Assembly (NCBI RefSeq): GCF_001431725.1
Contig: NZ_CP013106.1
Span: 2,542,001 to 2,606,000, forward strand
From: Halomonas huangheensis
Lineage (GTDB): Bacteria; Pseudomonadota; Gammaproteobacteria; Pseudomonadales; Halomonadaceae
Reading direction: 5' to 3'
DNA: 64,000 nucleotides
Position 1 is the stretch's first letter. Each line of letters opens with the position of its first letter. The notes beneath the pieces were generated by a model that saw only the letters and a program-made list of their open reading frames with translations, was not told where the DNA came from and did not search any database. This document shows, piece by piece, positions 63,956-64,000 of the stretch. The translations under genes and the position numbers were made by a program.

Positions 63956-64000
63956 CTGACAACCCCTTTACAAAAATTGCCGCACAACCTAAAAAATAAA

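Overview
The window looks like chromosome from a moderately high-GC gammaproteobacterium, most likely Halomonadaceae (Halomonas-like). This is inferred from overall gene style: PyrC of the short E. coli-like class, a 'tryptophan synthase beta-like' small protein of the pseudomonad/Halomonas type, a LapA-type retention-module adhesin and an EmrAB pump. No rRNA or tRNA gene was seen, so the assignment rests on protein resemblance only.

Layout. (1) 1-26.7 kb: a partial small conserved gene, then one enormous minus-strand gene (398-26689, 8763 codons). It encodes a LapA/BapA-type RTX adhesin with an N-terminal retention module, a LapG-like PAAG site at residues 107-110, seven ~256-residue Ig/cadherin-like repeats, 23 ~233-residue repeats, unique C-terminal modules, RTX nonapeptides and a type I secretion signal. 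(2) 27.1-42.9 kb: housekeeping and metabolic genes. These are pyrC, a small membrane protein, an FAD amino-acid oxidase/dehydrogenase, a TerB-like protein, a DUF3592 protein, an emrAB efflux operon with a divergent TetR regulator, a DUF3311/sodium symporter/M20 amidohydrolase operon with a divergent LysR regulator, a second M20 protein whose active site looks degenerate, an HisC-like aminotransferase and an Omp85-type outer-membrane barrel. (3) 43.0-64.0 kb: a surface-polysaccharide locus. It holds ugd and a UDP-glucuronate 4-epimerase (supplying GlcA and GalA), six glycosyltransferases, a WaaP/InaA-like kinase, a PIG-L deacetylase, an AT-rich insert with a heparinase II/III-type lyase and a sulfotransferase, an O-antigen ligase/polymerase-like protein, an initiating sugar-phosphate transferase, and a membrane protein fusing an ABC-exporter-like membrane domain to a degenerate aminoglycoside-phosphotransferase-like domain. 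Together these suggest a uronic-acid-containing, possibly sulfated and deacetylated surface glycan next to a giant adhesin gene, i.e. a cell-surface/biofilm region.

Two things stand out. The adhesin repeat array shows mosaic, near-identical blocks, including long-distance sharing. Many gene borders also carry different short tandem repeats (periods about 14-20 bp), some of which copy the neighbouring gene's start, stop or terminator. The most novel-looking protein is the membrane/pseudokinase-like fusion at 62210-63955.
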